Positions 6,629 to 17,321 of a stretch of DNA of 36,965 nucleotides are shown piece by piece. A program made the position numbers and the translations under genes. The notes below the pieces were generated by a model that ran no database searches, was not told the DNA's origin, and worked only from the letters and a program-made list of their open reading frames with translations. Within the stretch, counting starts at the first letter, position 1. Each line of letters opens with the position of its first letter. The stretch is from Olsenella sp. kh2p3. Lineage in GTDB: Bacteria; Actinomycetota; Coriobacteriia; Coriobacteriales; Atopobiaceae. The stretch covers positions 1 to 36,965 of the forward strand of contig FPKD01000012.1 in the NCBI GenBank assembly GCA_900119625.1. The letters are read 5' to 3'.

Positions 6629-9600
6629 ATTAGTAAACTGATGGGATGTAGTTCCGCCAACGGTCGAAAAACCCTCTCGGCGGGTGTATTGGAGTTGTTT
6701 GCCGAGAAGCTCCGTCTCAAAGACGCCAGGTTCGACTTCATCCATGGGGAGCAGCAGCCTTCCCGCGAGCCAAGGAGACTCCTGCCAGCAGCGAACATAC
6801 ATCCCACAGCGCCTCTCCAGCTCCTCTATGCAGGCGTCTATCTGGGGTAGTGGACAAACAGACAGCGGAAGTCTCACCGCACACTGGGCTAGCAGAAGAG
6901 ACTGTTCCCTGCTTGGCTCAAAATCAGTTGGCAGCTCTTCTCCCTTCTCGACCTTCTTGTCACCAACCCATGGCAGCAACGAAATTCCGTCATCAAGCCC
7001 CTTTCGAACAAGTAGCACCTCGACAGTTTCCTGCGTGTCGCGAACTGCCCGTTGTCCGCGGTCTTCGTCCCGCAAATCATCGGCAATTGCCCGGGTCTGA
7101 TCGCTCAGGTTTACAAGCGACCACTCGTTCTGAATCGCGTGCGATAGCTCTGCCAAAAGACACGTTTGGGCCCTGTGAACCTTAGAGTCGAACTTCTCGT
7201 CTCTCTTTGTCCTCTGGGACGCATACTCTTCCAACCAGAAATCTGGAATGGCGTTGCGGACATCGTCCGAGTAGGCGGTCCTTACAAGACGGGGGATGTC
7301 ATATGGAAGCGCAATTGATGTCTCGCTATCCATGGTGTCAAGCCCAAGGACAGCAAGAGACTCCGTAAGGGTTGCCTTGTCATACACACGAGTCAGGCCC
7401 TTTGCGAACTCAGGACCCTTATCCCCGAACGAAGAGACTCCCCGCATAAAACACGTAGCGGTTCGAAGCGATGCGGGCCTGTCGCACTCGCCCTTCCCAC
7501 GATGATGTCGATGCGTCCTTCCAAGCCTCTGCAGCACCAGGTCGACCGGCGCGATATCAGTTACCAGAAGGTCGAAGTCAATATCCAACGACTGCTCAAG
7601 CACTTGCGTACCAGCAACAATTAGAAGCCCAGGCCGTTTTCCGTTGACAGTAGTCGCCTGGGAACCAAGTAATTCTCTAAGCACCCTCTCATTTTCCATG
7701 CGGTCAATGTCCATGAATCGTGAGTGGTCGAGCATGACCACCTTATCGCCAAAGCGAGCGGCAAGCGTGCGTTCCGCCTCCTGGGCACGACCAACGGTAT
7801 CGCATATCACGCCTGCACAGCCGCCACCGGCAAGACGGTCCGCAAGGAGCTCCACAAGCGTTTCGACACTGTCGTCGATTAGGGACACGTCTACGCTAAC
7901 GGCACGGCCAGACGGCTTGGTCTCAATGCTTCTCGCAGCGCCTCCATTCGAATAGGTGATGAGGGGGTATGCATCGCCGTCCTTGTTTGAGAGAGCAGGC
8001 CCATCATTCTCACTCTCAGGCTGTGCCTCTTCAGCCGGGGTAACCGAGAGCCGCCTGCCTTCAAGATACTTGTCAATCATTTCATTGCGCTGGCTGGTGG
8101 GCAGCGTTGCGGAAAGCAGAATAACCGGGACGCGCCAATAGCCAAACCATTGGAGAAGCACGTTGAGGTACTGTCGCATGTAGAGGTCATAGGCGTGGCA
8201 CTCGTCGATAACAACCACCTTGTTTGCCAAGGCCAGTTGCCTTAGCGAAAGGTGCTTCATGTTCAAGGCGCCCATAAGCACCTGGTCTACAGTGCAGACG
8301 ACAAAGTTCGAAAGCATTCCACGCTTGCGACCAAACATCCAATCCGAGACCAAGACGTCATCTGCCCTTGAGCGGCCGTTCTCGTCCACCATGTCAACGC
8401 CAACCTCAAAACGAGACGTTTGACGCGAGCGGCGAATGAGACCCTGGAAATGCTCGTTAAGCTGGGCCTTGCCGTGTGCGAGATAGATATCTTTGTCAGG
8501 GCCAGAACCGTCATGTGGAAGGCGCCCGAGCCAAGACTCCACACGATCAAACATTGCATCTGTAGTGGCCATGGTGGGGAGAGCCACGCATACCCCACTC
8601 AAGCCATATCTCCACGCCAGGAGCTCCCCTGCGGAAAGGGCAGCTTCGGTTTTTCCCTCTCCCATGGGCGCTTCTATTACCATGATGCCGGGCTCATCCA
8701 GCTCCCAGGCAACGCGAGCGGCTGCTACCTGAATGGGCCGCGGTTTAGCACCCTTGGGAAGAGCGAACCTTTCGGCAAAGAACTGGTCGAAGGGCAGAAC
8801 GTCCGGGCGCGACTCTGACCAAGCGGGCAGGATAGAGGCGGCACCCCATGCCCTGGCGCACCGAGTTTCGAGATCGATACGACCGCCTTCGTCTTTCCCA
8901 AACAGGGAGACAAGCGGAAAGATGTCCTGGTCGCTCGCAATCCAGTCAGTCATGATAACCAGACCGGTGAGAATGCTCTCGGTCGCAACGGTAAGGTGAT
9001 GGTTTGCCAGGCGTGGCACGTCACTCTCAGAGAGATCCGCCAGGCGAAGGGCATACGAGATTAGCTCGTCTTGGACGCGAACCCAATCTGCGGAGCCCTC
9101 GCCACCCCATCCGAGAGCAATGCCATCCTCCCCTGCTGGCACAAGACGCGTCGTGGATGGAAATTTTCCATGATGCGCTCCGACAATGCACGAAATTGCA
9201 GACGCTTGCTTCTTTGCCCGTCTCTTAGCTTGTCTTCCCTGCACATCTCCAGAAAAGCAATGCTCTTTGAGATATTTGGTGAGCAGCACTTCACCAGCAA
9301 TTGGGTGCGTAGGACAGGGCCTGCCAGATAAGTCGTGCCGAATAACTAGCCCCGCATGTTCCGGCTTCCACAGGATGCCGCCTTCTCCGCCCTGCCTGAA
9401 AGACAGCCCCTTGACCTGGAAGGCAGGTGTGGCCTTACCAATATCGTGAACCGCGGCGAGGAGTACGAAAAACGATCGTGCGAGTGTCTCGTCCCCGTCA
9501 AGCGCCCGTACCACAATTTCCTTGGTGGAACGGGGCACCCAACTTTCCCACAACCGCGATGCCACTCCAGCGGAGTCTGCCATATGAACGTAGAGCGGCA

Positions 9601-9691
9601 GCCAGCACTCCCCCATCCCATAGTCCGACTTCCCCCAGAGAGAACGCGCCTGATAAGAGAGCGACGCATCAAACTTTGCATTCGCGGCCAT
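6614..9691 (-). CDS. cas3: Cas3, type I-E HD nuclease-helicase
   Basis: Cas3 is recruited by target-bound Cascade and unwinds and degrades the invader. From the ATG at 9691 the protein is 1025 residues: an HD nuclease domain with VHDIGKATPAF (HD at 82-83) and GAHHGKFPS (171-179), then a superfamily 2 helicase with Walker A APMGEGKTEAA (341-351), DECH (496-499), SATLP (527-531), and in the C-terminal half GTQVLEQSLDIDFD and QRLGRTHRH. The frame stays open to 9796, but AGGGAG lies 5 nt before the ATG at 9691, and the protein then starts close to the conserved KFDASLSYQARSLWGKS. A 500-nt gap precedes it and the crRNA-like element follows, so it is probably its own transcription unit. Confidence 0.95.
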   Translation of the reverse strand: MAANAKFDASLSYQARSLWGKSDYGMGECWLPLYVHMADSAGVASRLWESWVPRSTKEIVVRALDGDETLARSFFVLLAAVHDIGKATPAFQVKGLSFRQGGEGGILWKPEHAGLVIRHDLSGRPCPTHPIAGEVLLTKYLKEHCFSGDVQGRQAKRRAKKQASAISCIVGAHHGKFPSTTRLVPAGEDGIALGWGGEGSADWVRVQDELISYALRLADLSESDVPRLANHHLTVATESILTGLVIMTDWIASDQDIFPLVSLFGKDEGGRIDLETRCARAWGAASILPAWSESRPDVLPFDQFFAERFALPKGAKPRPIQVAAARVAWELDEPGIMVIEAPMGEGKTEAALSAGELLAWRYGLSGVCVALPTMATTDAMFDRVESWLGRLPHDGSGPDKDIYLAHGKAQLNEHFQGLIRRSRQTSRFEVGVDMVDENGRSRADDVLVSDWMFGRKRGMLSNFVVCTVDQVLMGALNMKHLSLRQLALANKVVVIDECHAYDLYMRQYLNVLLQWFGYWRVPVILLSATLPTSQRNEMIDKYLEGRRLSVTPAEEAQPESENDGPALSNKDGDAYPLITYSNGGAARSIETKPSGRAVSVDVSLIDDSVETLVELLADRLAGGGCAGVICDTVGRAQEAERTLAARFGDKVVMLDHSRFMDIDRMENERVLRELLGSQATTVNGKRPGLLIVAGTQVLEQSLDIDFDLLVTDIAPVDLVLQRLGRTHRHHRGKGECDRPASLRTATCFMRGVSSFGDKGPEFAKGLTRVYDKATLTESLAVLGLDTMDSETSIALPYDIPRLVRTAYSDDVRNAIPDFWLEEYASQRTKRDEKFDSKVHRAQTCLLAELSHAIQNEWSLVNLSDQTRAIADDLRDEDRGQRAVRDTQETVEVLLVRKGLDDGISLLPWVGDKKVEKGEELPTDFEPSREQSLLLAQCAVRLPLSVCPLPQIDACIEELERRCGMYVRCWQESPWLAGRLLLPMDEVEPGVFETELLGKQLQYTRREGFSTVGGTTSHQFTNSDII

Positions 9692-10194
9692 GCTGACTCC
9701 CTTCGCGGGACGGGGCGGAACCCTTTTAGGAACCTTGTCCACACTTTGGCACAAGCACGCGACATTAATAAGGCCATCAGGCAAGCGGAGTCGCATATAC
9801 CTCTAAGGGACCACGAGCTTGTGACTGCAGAAATCAGTTTGCTCTCGCACGGGATACGGCACCACGCGCACCAGGAAATCGCAAAAGGGCCCGCTGATGC
9901 CAGCATGTGAGTGTTATTTTCTTGCAGAAGCGGCTGATGAGTGAGGTTACCGCTCTCCTGAGAGATTGCTTGCTCGCATTTTCCCTGTTGGCCGCTAGCA
10001 GCATGCGGTCCGAGCGCCATTTACACCCAGGCGTCACCCCCACGGCACCTACATCCCTACTCACTACCCGGCTTTTGCGTCCCCCTTGGAGCTTCGAGGG
10101 GTTGCGCAAATCCTCAATCCGTCAATTCCAGAGGAATGGGCCGTCCTGACTCTCTAAGAAATTAATGCTGCTGGCCTCAGGAACAACAACCCGC
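9692..10194. other. Non-coding stretch upstream of cas3 carrying copy B of a shared repeat
   Basis: About 500 nt without a credible gene. It should hold the cas3 promoter. Bases 9905-10018 resemble 13249-13360, upstream of the primase-helicase gene: ATGTGNGTGTTATTTTCT-like block (9905-9922), TTTTCCCTGTTGGCCGCT (9979-9996) and CCGAGCGCC (10010-10018), with near-equal spacing. See the separate repeat entry. No clear promoter or terminator was identified. Confidence 0.5.
9905..10018. repeat. Intergenic repeat, copy B (upstream of cas3)
   Basis: Three blocks match copy A at 13249-13360. The blocks are spaced 74 and 31 nt here against 72 and 31 nt there. Block 2 differs at one base in 18. The sequence between blocks has diverged. 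Read on the minus strand both copies also encode similar short peptide strings (SGQQ...ENN.HM), which may only reflect the shared DNA. This may be a dispersed intergenic element of the genome or a common regulatory segment. Confidence 0.55.
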
Positions 10195-13167
10195 TCAAAA
10201 CGCGCGTCCAAGTTCCGCGGCAAGCTCGCGGTTCACAATCCTGACGCTGCAGTCATCGGCATACGCAAACGCAAGCGGCGGGATACCCCCAAACCACACG
10301 AGCGAACCATCGAAGACCGCAGCGTTGGGAACCCTGTCGTAATCGCGCATGACCAGACAGCCGGCACGTTCCAGCTCGTCAAGGCATGCGTCAACGTCAC
10401 CAGCGCCCTCTCGAACTCGTGCCACAACCGTCACGCTCACACCTCGACCAACCGCCGCGAGCAGAACCGGCGCAATGGCCCCAACCGCCTTAGGCACCAC
10501 CCATCCCGAGACCAGCAGAATATCCGACTTCGCGTTCTCCACGTCATGCCGGAGCAGCTCCATGGCGTCCTGCCCCGCGGTCACCATGTGACTCTTGGCG
10601 CCCTCCGCCTCGGGCCCCTCGACCACGTACCCAAGCCTCGAATATGCCTTGAGCCTCTCGTGCCACTGCCTTGCCAGCAGCGGCACCAGCTCGTCGACGT
10701 AGTCAAAGACCAAGGGGCCGCGCTTACCCGGCTGCACACGTTGGATTCTCCCAACCAACTGCGTGAGCAGTCCCTCCCACGCCACGGGAGCCGCCAGAAG
10801 CAGCGTATCAAGACGAGGCTCGTCAAAGCCCTCCCCCACGTAGCTATCGGTGGCAACGATGCAAGCAACGCGCTCAGGCGAAAGCTCGCGTAGCTGATCC
10901 AGGCGAGCACTTCTCGCCCTGGCATCTTCGCTCCCCACAAGCGTGATGACCGCCGGTACCTCCGCACCCCCGCCGTGCTGCGCCTTCCTGCCCTCTGCCA
11001 GACGCTCGGATATCAACGATGAAAGCGCCCTGGCGTGCTCCACACGCCTCGTAAGCACGATGGGATATCTTCCTTGCAGCACGGCATCGCACGCATCGCG
11101 AGCAATGCGCGCGTTTCTCTCCTCGTGCGCGCAGATGAGGTCCAACAGGGAGTTCCAGTCTCTCTCGTCTACGTCGGTGGGGAGCCTCACGCCGGTAAAC
11201 CTGGGGACAAGCACGCGCGTCGCACGGTCGCCCGCGAGCTGCCCATCCGCGCGCACTGTCATCCGAACGGGCCCGAGAATCATTTGGAGCGCTCGCTCCA
11301 GTCTGTCCTTGCGCTTTGGGGTGGCAGTCAGGCCGTATACGTAGCGAGCACCGCTCGCCTTGAGCACCTCCACCAGCCCAGATGCGGGAACGTGCTGCGC
11401 CTCGTCGACAAGAACCATGCCATAGCTCTGTACAAGCGCACTCACGCGCCGGTCACCTGGCACCGGCCCATTCTCGAAAAGCGACGGAACCAGCGCGACG
11501 TCTATCAGCCCGCTTGGGAGCCTCTTGCCTCCGCCAATCACGCCAATCCTGCCAGGCTGGTTCCGGGCCTTGCGCCCCGTTGGGGTGAACAGCGTCGGCG
11601 GCTCGTCATCGATCCGCAGGAAGCGGCCGAGCGACTCTCGCCACTGTCCCAATAGAGCACTGCTTGGAACAAGTACTAGCGTGTTTACGCCCTTCTCCGC
11701 AATGAGGCCAGCTGCGATTACGGTCTTGCCAAAGCCAGTGGGTGCCACCAGTATTCCGTCGTCATGCTCGGCAAGGGCATTCACTGCTTCGCGCTGACCA
11801 GGCCGAAAGCTCCCGGCAAAGCGCGCGTGCAGCGTACGGCCATCCGTGCGGCAATCCCGTATCTGGGTCTTAGCGCCATGCTCGTGCAGATATTTCACCG
11901 CATCGTCAAAGCAGCCGCGTGGCAAGCGCAACTCCGCCTCATCCTCCTCGCCAAACCAGAGGTAGCGGGGCGCCTTTGCAGGATAGATCTTTTGGTGCAT
12001 GCGCTGCTTGAGGAAGAACTCGGGGTTCGCCATTGCGGCAAGACGAGAAAGGTCGGCGATTGCCGCCTGAGGCAGGGCGCCCTTATCCAGGCCGACCATG
12101 CCGTCGATGGAGACTTCTACACCGGATGGCATTACCACGCGCTCATCCGCCATCTCGGTCCGCACGACACTTCGAGTCTGGACCAGTTCCCGTACCTTCT
12201 CGCAAGAGGCCTTCTGCACAGACGAGAGAAACGCCCACTGGTCCGTATAGGGAGCAAACGAGTCATCGACAAAGACGCTGTTCCCTTTCCTGACTGCAGC
12301 GCCCTGCAACGGAAGCGCGATGAGGTTGCCCAGGCCGTCGGAGGATATGGTGTCCTGCGTGGGGAAAAGCCTGTCGTACGAGCTAAATCCCAGCTTGGAG
12401 CAATGTCGACGCGCGTCATCCAAAAGAAGCGTTCCCAAGGCGCGGGCGTCGCGTGCGGGGATTGCCTCCTCGAAGAACACCCAGACGTGAGCGCCGTTCC
12501 CGGACCGGGACCTTTCAACGGCGCAGTCGAGCCCGCGTCGGTGACAGGCGTCGCGATAGGCGCATGCGGCCTCCTGCCATCCCTCGTCATCAAAGTCTGC
12601 AACAAGAAGCCAACAGGTAGATGCCTTCGTCATGGGATAAAGACCCAGGACGTCGCGATTGCGAGGGTCAAGCCCCTTGAAGTGGCACTTGAGGGCGTCG
12701 TCGCCCAGTGCATGCAGGCTTCGGTTGCCGCACTTGTCGCACCCGACGTGGCGGCGATCGCACACGCCGGGCTTCCACGCGTTCAAGCAGGCGGGGCTAT
12801 ATCCCATACGACCATCTTTGCGCAGGTAGCCATTAGCATAAGCGTCTTCTCGACCTCGGAAGAGCGACCTATAGAGTGCAATCTTCTGCGAGTCTGGGTT
12901 GGTACGCGTTACGATTCCGGGTTGACCGCACGAGGCGCCGCATCGGTCCTCGCGCGGCCACTCACTCGCAAGTGCAACGACCTCCCGGCCGTCCTCAGTG
13001 GTGCAGAGGACAACGTCACGCGCTCCGCCAATGCCCCGAATGAGTCGGGAGAAGCGCAGGGTGACCCCGGCGATTCGCGCCTCTTCAGCGAAACGGGGCT
13101 CTGCTGCGTGTATGTCCCGGGACATCGTCACCGCAACCATTCCTTTGCTTGCTGCAAGAGCTGTCAT
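10195..13167 (-). CDS. TOTE-type archaeo-eukaryotic primase fused to SF2 helicase and PLD-like domain
   Basis: A single 990-residue protein with three parts. Residues 130-290 hold a CxxxHxxxCxxC zinc motif (136-147) and an archaeo-eukaryotic primase core: ADFDD (190-194, catalytic acids), SGNGAHVWVFF (222-232, catalytic His227) and QDTIS...GNLIALPLQG. Residues 450-815 are a superfamily 2 helicase: GFGKT (478-482), DEAQH (588-592), TATPK (614-618), QLVGRIQR (803-810). Residues 865-990 resemble a phospholipase D-like nuclease (VFDGSLVWFG), but the HxK is replaced by VxN, so it is probably inactive. Families with this layout are predicted conflict (phage defence) systems. The true start is uncertain: ATG 13167, or GTG 13131 with AAAGGA 9 nt upstream. 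It shares strand and a repeated upstream segment with cas3 but is separated from it by 500 nt. Confidence 0.8.
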   Translation of the reverse strand: MTALAASKGMVAVTMSRDIHAAEPRFAEEARIAGVTLRFSRLIRGIGGARDVVLCTTEDGREVVALASEWPREDRCGASCGQPGIVTRTNPDSQKIALYRSLFRGREDAYANGYLRKDGRMGYSPACLNAWKPGVCDRRHVGCDKCGNRSLHALGDDALKCHFKGLDPRNRDVLGLYPMTKASTCWLLVADFDDEGWQEAACAYRDACHRRGLDCAVERSRSGNGAHVWVFFEEAIPARDARALGTLLLDDARRHCSKLGFSSYDRLFPTQDTISSDGLGNLIALPLQGAAVRKGNSVFVDDSFAPYTDQWAFLSSVQKASCEKVRELVQTRSVVRTEMADERVVMPSGVEVSIDGMVGLDKGALPQAAIADLSRLAAMANPEFFLKQRMHQKIYPAKAPRYLWFGEEDEAELRLPRGCFDDAVKYLHEHGAKTQIRDCRTDGRTLHARFAGSFRPGQREAVNALAEHDDGILVAPTGFGKTVIAAGLIAEKGVNTLVLVPSSALLGQWRESLGRFLRIDDEPPTLFTPTGRKARNQPGRIGVIGGGKRLPSGLIDVALVPSLFENGPVPGDRRVSALVQSYGMVLVDEAQHVPASGLVEVLKASGARYVYGLTATPKRKDRLERALQMILGPVRMTVRADGQLAGDRATRVLVPRFTGVRLPTDVDERDWNSLLDLICAHEERNARIARDACDAVLQGRYPIVLTRRVEHARALSSLISERLAEGRKAQHGGGAEVPAVITLVGSEDARARSARLDQLRELSPERVACIVATDSYVGEGFDEPRLDTLLLAAPVAWEGLLTQLVGRIQRVQPGKRGPLVFDYVDELVPLLARQWHERLKAYSRLGYVVEGPEAEGAKSHMVTAGQDAMELLRHDVENAKSDILLVSGWVVPKAVGAIAPVLLAAVGRGVSVTVVARVREGAGDVDACLDELERAGCLVMRDYDRVPNAAVFDGSLVWFGGIPPLAFAYADDCSVRIVNRELAAELGRAF

Positions 13168-13630
13168 CCCTCATTATCGCCGCCCTTGGTTGTCAGCTTG
13201 CTCCCGCGCGCAACGAGGGATCTCGAATTTACGTGCGGAACTCGACATATGTGGGTTATTTTCTCGTGCGAAGGCTGGCCCCGCGTAGCTGGGACCCCCA
13301 GGCAGAAGACGGGATTTGCGTTTTGCCTGTTGGCCGCTCGAGGCAATTGGCTCGAGCGCCGCGTGCGACACTTCGCTCGCGCTCCCCTGCCAAGGCCGAC
13401 CCACAGAAGTCCGATTCTGCACGTAATTTGAAGCCTTTACCTAGCGCAACATGGATTGATGGCAACGGCGATTCTTGGCCTACTCGCGAATAGCCAATGC
13501 CACGTTCCGGTTGGCAGCAGTTTTGGTGAGAATTTTTATGTAACTGCGACGCCATAGCAATTCCCTGACCTGCGGTTCATCAGGCTTCGAACCGTTTTGT
13601 ACTTGCAGTACCCCTAAAAACCGTATCCTA
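13168..13630. other. Non-coding stretch between rml terminator and primase-helicase gene
   Basis: Roughly 460 nt without a credible gene. It contains copy A of the shared intergenic repeat (13249-13360), reading into the upstream side of the primase-helicase gene, and should hold that gene's promoter, which I could not place with confidence. The rest shows no recognisable structure. Confidence 0.5.
13249..13360. repeat. Intergenic repeat, copy A (upstream of primase-helicase gene)
   Basis: Blocks ATGTGGGTTATTTTCTCG (13249-13266), TTTTGCCTGTTGGCCGCT (13321-13338) and TCGAGCGCC (13352-13360) match copy B at 9905-10018 in order and spacing. Both copies lie upstream of minus-strand defence genes, about 80-330 nt from the start codons. 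Confidence 0.55.
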
Positions 13631-13633
13631 ACC

Positions 13634-13671
13634 GAAAAATGAGGCGGGGCGCTCATGCAACCCCGCCTCCC
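13634..13671 (-). terminator. Rho-independent terminator of the rml operon
   Basis: On the minus strand GAGGCGGGG (13669-13661) pairs perfectly with CCCCGCCTC (13649-13641) across an 11-nt loop and is followed by ATTTTTC. It lies about 60 nt after the rmlCD stop. Confidence 0.9.
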
Positions 13672-13732
13672 AATTAATTGTTCCGCTTATCCGAATGCCC
13701 AGAACCAGCCGCCAGGCTATAAAACGTCACCT

Positions 13733-15199
13733 CTACCGCTGGCCAAGCAGAGAGGCCAGGTACTCCTTGAGCTCCACTTCCCAGTCGGGCATGGAGAACC
13801 CCGCGGCCTCGAGCTTCGAGAGGTCGAGCGCGGAGTGGACGGGGCGCGGGGCCACGGGGCCGGCGGCGCCCGCGTAGTACTCCGCGGTGGAGACGGGCAC
13901 CACCGCGTCCCCGTTGCCGTTGGCGGCCTCGAAGCACGCCCTCGCTATGTCCGCCCAGGAGCGCACCGCGCCGGAACCCGTGCAGTCGTAGGTGCCGTAG
14001 GGGGCGTGGGAGTCGAGCAGGTGGAAGATCGCGGCGGCCATGTCGCGCGTGAAGGTGAGGCGGCCCAGCTGGTCGTTCACGACGGTGACCCGCTCCAGCT
14101 TGTCCTCCGGGTCGGCGACGCGGCCCGAGAGCCCCACCATGGTCCTCGCGAAGTTCCGCCCGTCGCCGATGACCCAGCTGGAGCGCAGCACGTAGTGCCT
14201 GGGGCAGTTCGAGACGGCGAGGTCGCCTGCGGCCTTGGACTGGCCGTAGACGGAGAGGGGCGAGAAGGGCTCCCCCTCGTCGTGCACCTCGCGGGTGCCG
14301 TCGAAGACGTAGTCGCTGGAGACGTGCACCAGGGTTATCCCGTGCTCCGCGCAGGTCCGGGCGAGCAGGGCCGGCCCGGTCGCGTTGGCCGCCCAGGCGG
14401 ACAGGCGCCCCTCGGGGGTCTCGGCCCTGTCGACCGCCGTGTAGGCTCCGCAGTTGATCACGGTGCCGTAGAGGTCCCAGTCGTATGCGTCGTACTGGGC
14501 GGGGTCGGAGAAGTCGAAGGTGTCGATGTCGCAGAAGTCGAAGGTGCCCGAGACGCCCCTCTCCTCGGCGAGCGCCCGCACGGCCCGCCCCAGCTGGCCG
14601 TTGCAGCCCGTGACGAGCGTGCGCCTCGGCGCCATGGGGACGACGTCCGCGAGCATCGGGTGCTTCCTGTCAGCCTCCGAGAGCGTGGCCTCGGAGAGCG
14701 GGATGGGCCAGTCGATGCCGAGCGCGGGGTCGGCGAGGTTCACGAACGTGTACGTCTTCTTCAGCTCCGCGGACCAGTGGGCGTCCACCAGGTAGGTGTA
14801 GACGGTGCCGTCCTCCAGCGCCTGGAAGGAGTTGCCGACGCCGCGCGGGACGTAGATGGCCCTCGAGGGGTCGAGCCTCGTGGTGTAGACCCTCCCGTAG
14901 GTCTCGCTCCCCTGGCGCAGGTCCACCCACGCGCCGAAGACGGAGCCGCACCCCACGGAGACGAACTTGTCCCAGGGCTCGGCGTGCACGCCGCGGGTGA
15001 CGCCGCGCTCCGCGTTGAAGGAGACGTTGTTCTGCACGACGCGGAGGTCGGGGATGCCGAGCGCGACCATCTTGGCCCTCTGCCAGTTCTCCTTGAACCA
15101 GCCGCGGGAGTCGCCGTGGACGGCGAGCTCCACCACCTTGAGCCCCTCTATGCCGGTCTCCTCGACCCTGAGGTCCTTCTCGAACTGAATGTCGGACAT
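13733..15199 (-). CDS. rmlCD: RmlC-RmlD fusion: dTDP-4-keto-6-deoxyglucose 3,5-epimerase / dTDP-4-dehydrorhamnose reductase
   Basis: The 488-residue protein joins the last two steps of dTDP-L-rhamnose synthesis. Residues 1-185 are the RmlC cupin epimerase: HGDSRGWFKENWQ, GVTRGVHAEPWDKFVSVG with the catalytic-type His, then GSVFGAWVDLR and YVPRGVGNSFQ. From about residue 192 the RmlD reductase begins with the NAD(P)-binding TLVTGCNGQLGRAV, then INCGAYTAVDRAE, HVSSDYVFDG and the YGQSK (YxxxK) active site. The same fusion is known in Bifidobacterium and other Actinomycetota, so it is not a local accident. It starts 10 nt after the rmlB stop and is the last gene of the operon. GC content is clearly higher than in the genes on either side. 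Confidence 0.92.
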   Translation of the reverse strand: MSDIQFEKDLRVEETGIEGLKVVELAVHGDSRGWFKENWQRAKMVALGIPDLRVVQNNVSFNAERGVTRGVHAEPWDKFVSVGCGSVFGAWVDLRQGSETYGRVYTTRLDPSRAIYVPRGVGNSFQALEDGTVYTYLVDAHWSAELKKTYTFVNLADPALGIDWPIPLSEATLSEADRKHPMLADVVPMAPRRTLVTGCNGQLGRAVRALAEERGVSGTFDFCDIDTFDFSDPAQYDAYDWDLYGTVINCGAYTAVDRAETPEGRLSAWAANATGPALLARTCAEHGITLVHVSSDYVFDGTREVHDEGEPFSPLSVYGQSKAAGDLAVSNCPRHYVLRSSWVIGDGRNFARTMVGLSGRVADPEDKLERVTVVNDQLGRLTFTRDMAAAIFHLLDSHAPYGTYDCTGSGAVRSWADIARACFEAANGNGDAVVPVSTAEYYAGAAGPVAPRPVHSALDLSKLEAAGFSMPDWEVELKEYLASLLGQR

Positions 15200-15209
15200 G
15201 CCTCTCCCC

Positions 15210-16235
<1,026 letters not shown>

Positions 16236-17141
16236 CTAGTCCTCCCTGTTCCTGCAGTCGGGTACGATTCCACCCTCCGCCACGACCCTGAGGTGCTGGC
16301 CGTAGGTGGACTTCCCGTACCTCTCCGCCGCGTCGAGCAGCTCGTCCCTAGTGATCCAGCCGTTCTCGAAGGCGATCTCCTCCGGGACGGAGACCGGCAG
16401 GTCCTGCGCCTCCTCCACGGTGCGCACGAACTGGCCGGCCTCGAAGAGCGACTCCATGGTCCCCGTGTCCAGCCACGCGTAGCCGCGCCCCAGCGTCACC
16501 ACGTCGAGCGATCCGTCCTCGAGGTACATGCGGTTGAGGTCGGTGATCTCGTACTCGCCGCGGGCGGAGGGCGCGACCCGCGAGGCGTACTCCGTGACCC
16601 TCTCGTCGTAGAAGTAGAGGCCGGTAACGGCGTAGTTGCTCTTGGGGCGGGCGGGCTTCTCCTCGATCGAGACCGCATTGTAGCTTTCGTCGAACTCCAC
16701 GACGCCGAAGCGCTCCGGGTCGTCCACGCGGTAGCCGAAGACCGTGGCGCGGCCAGCCTCGGCGTTGGCGGCGGCGCGGCGCAGGTGGCGCGAGAGCCCG
16801 TTGCCGTAGAAGATGTTGTCGCCCAGCACGAGGGCGCAGGGGCCGCCCGCCACGAACCCCTTGCCGTAGTGGAACGCCCGAGCGAGCCCGTCGGGCTTCG
16901 GCTGGACCGCGTAGGAGAGGGAGACCCCGAACTGCGAGCCGTCGCCCAGGAGCCGCTCGAAGTTGGGCGTGTCCTGCGGGGTGCTGATGATCAGGATGTC
17001 CTCGATCCCCGCGAGCATGAGCGTGGAGAGCGGGTAGTAGACCATCGGCTTGTCGTAGACGGGCAGCAGCTGCTTGCTCGTCACGCTCGTGAGCGGGTAG
17101 AGGCGCGTGCCCGAGCCACCGGCCAGGATGATGCCCTTCAT
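16236..17141 (-). CDS. rfbA: Glucose-1-phosphate thymidylyltransferase (RmlA)
   Basis: Makes dTDP-glucose from glucose-1-phosphate and dTTP, the first step of the pathway. The 301-residue protein begins [18 protein letters not shown], the nucleotide-binding loop, followed by [37 protein letters not shown] and GYAWLDTGT, all conserved in RmlA. A G-rich ribosome site (GGGGG, 8 nt upstream) precedes the ATG. It is the first gene of the rmlA-rmlB-rmlCD operon. No rhamnosyltransferase is in the window, so the product sugar is presumably used by genes elsewhere, such as cell-wall polysaccharide synthesis. Confidence 0.95.
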   Translation of the reverse strand: MKGIILAGGSGTRLYPLTSVTSKQLLPVYDKPMVYYPLSTLMLAGIEDILIISTPQDTPNFERLLGDGSQFGVSLSYAVQPKPDGLARAFHYGKGFVAGGPCALVLGDNIFYGNGLSRHLRRAAANAEAGRATVFGYRVDDPERFGVVEFDESYNAVSIEEKPARPKSNYAVTGLYFYDERVTEYASRVAPSARGEYEITDLNRMYLEDGSLDVVTLGRGYAWLDTGTMESLFEAGQFVRTVEEAQDLPVSVPEEIAFENGWITRDELLDAAERYGKSTYGQHLRVVAEGGIVPDCRNRED

Positions 17142-17321
17142 GTAGGCAACCCCCTAGGTTTGGAATGTCTTGTGCGAGTCTCAATAATACGCGTTGCGCT
17201 GTCAGATTTGGAACAACAGGAATAGGACATCACGTTCGCCATGGGAAATGGACACGCTGAGAGACGAAAAGACTCGCGCAGGTTGGCGGGGCTGGTCTTG
17301 GTCGAAACCCCAGACACAAGA

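Noticed and set aside
11764..13431. 555-codon plus-strand frame opposite the primase-helicase gene
   Set aside because: No family features; the minus strand carries the primase and helicase motifs across the same interval.
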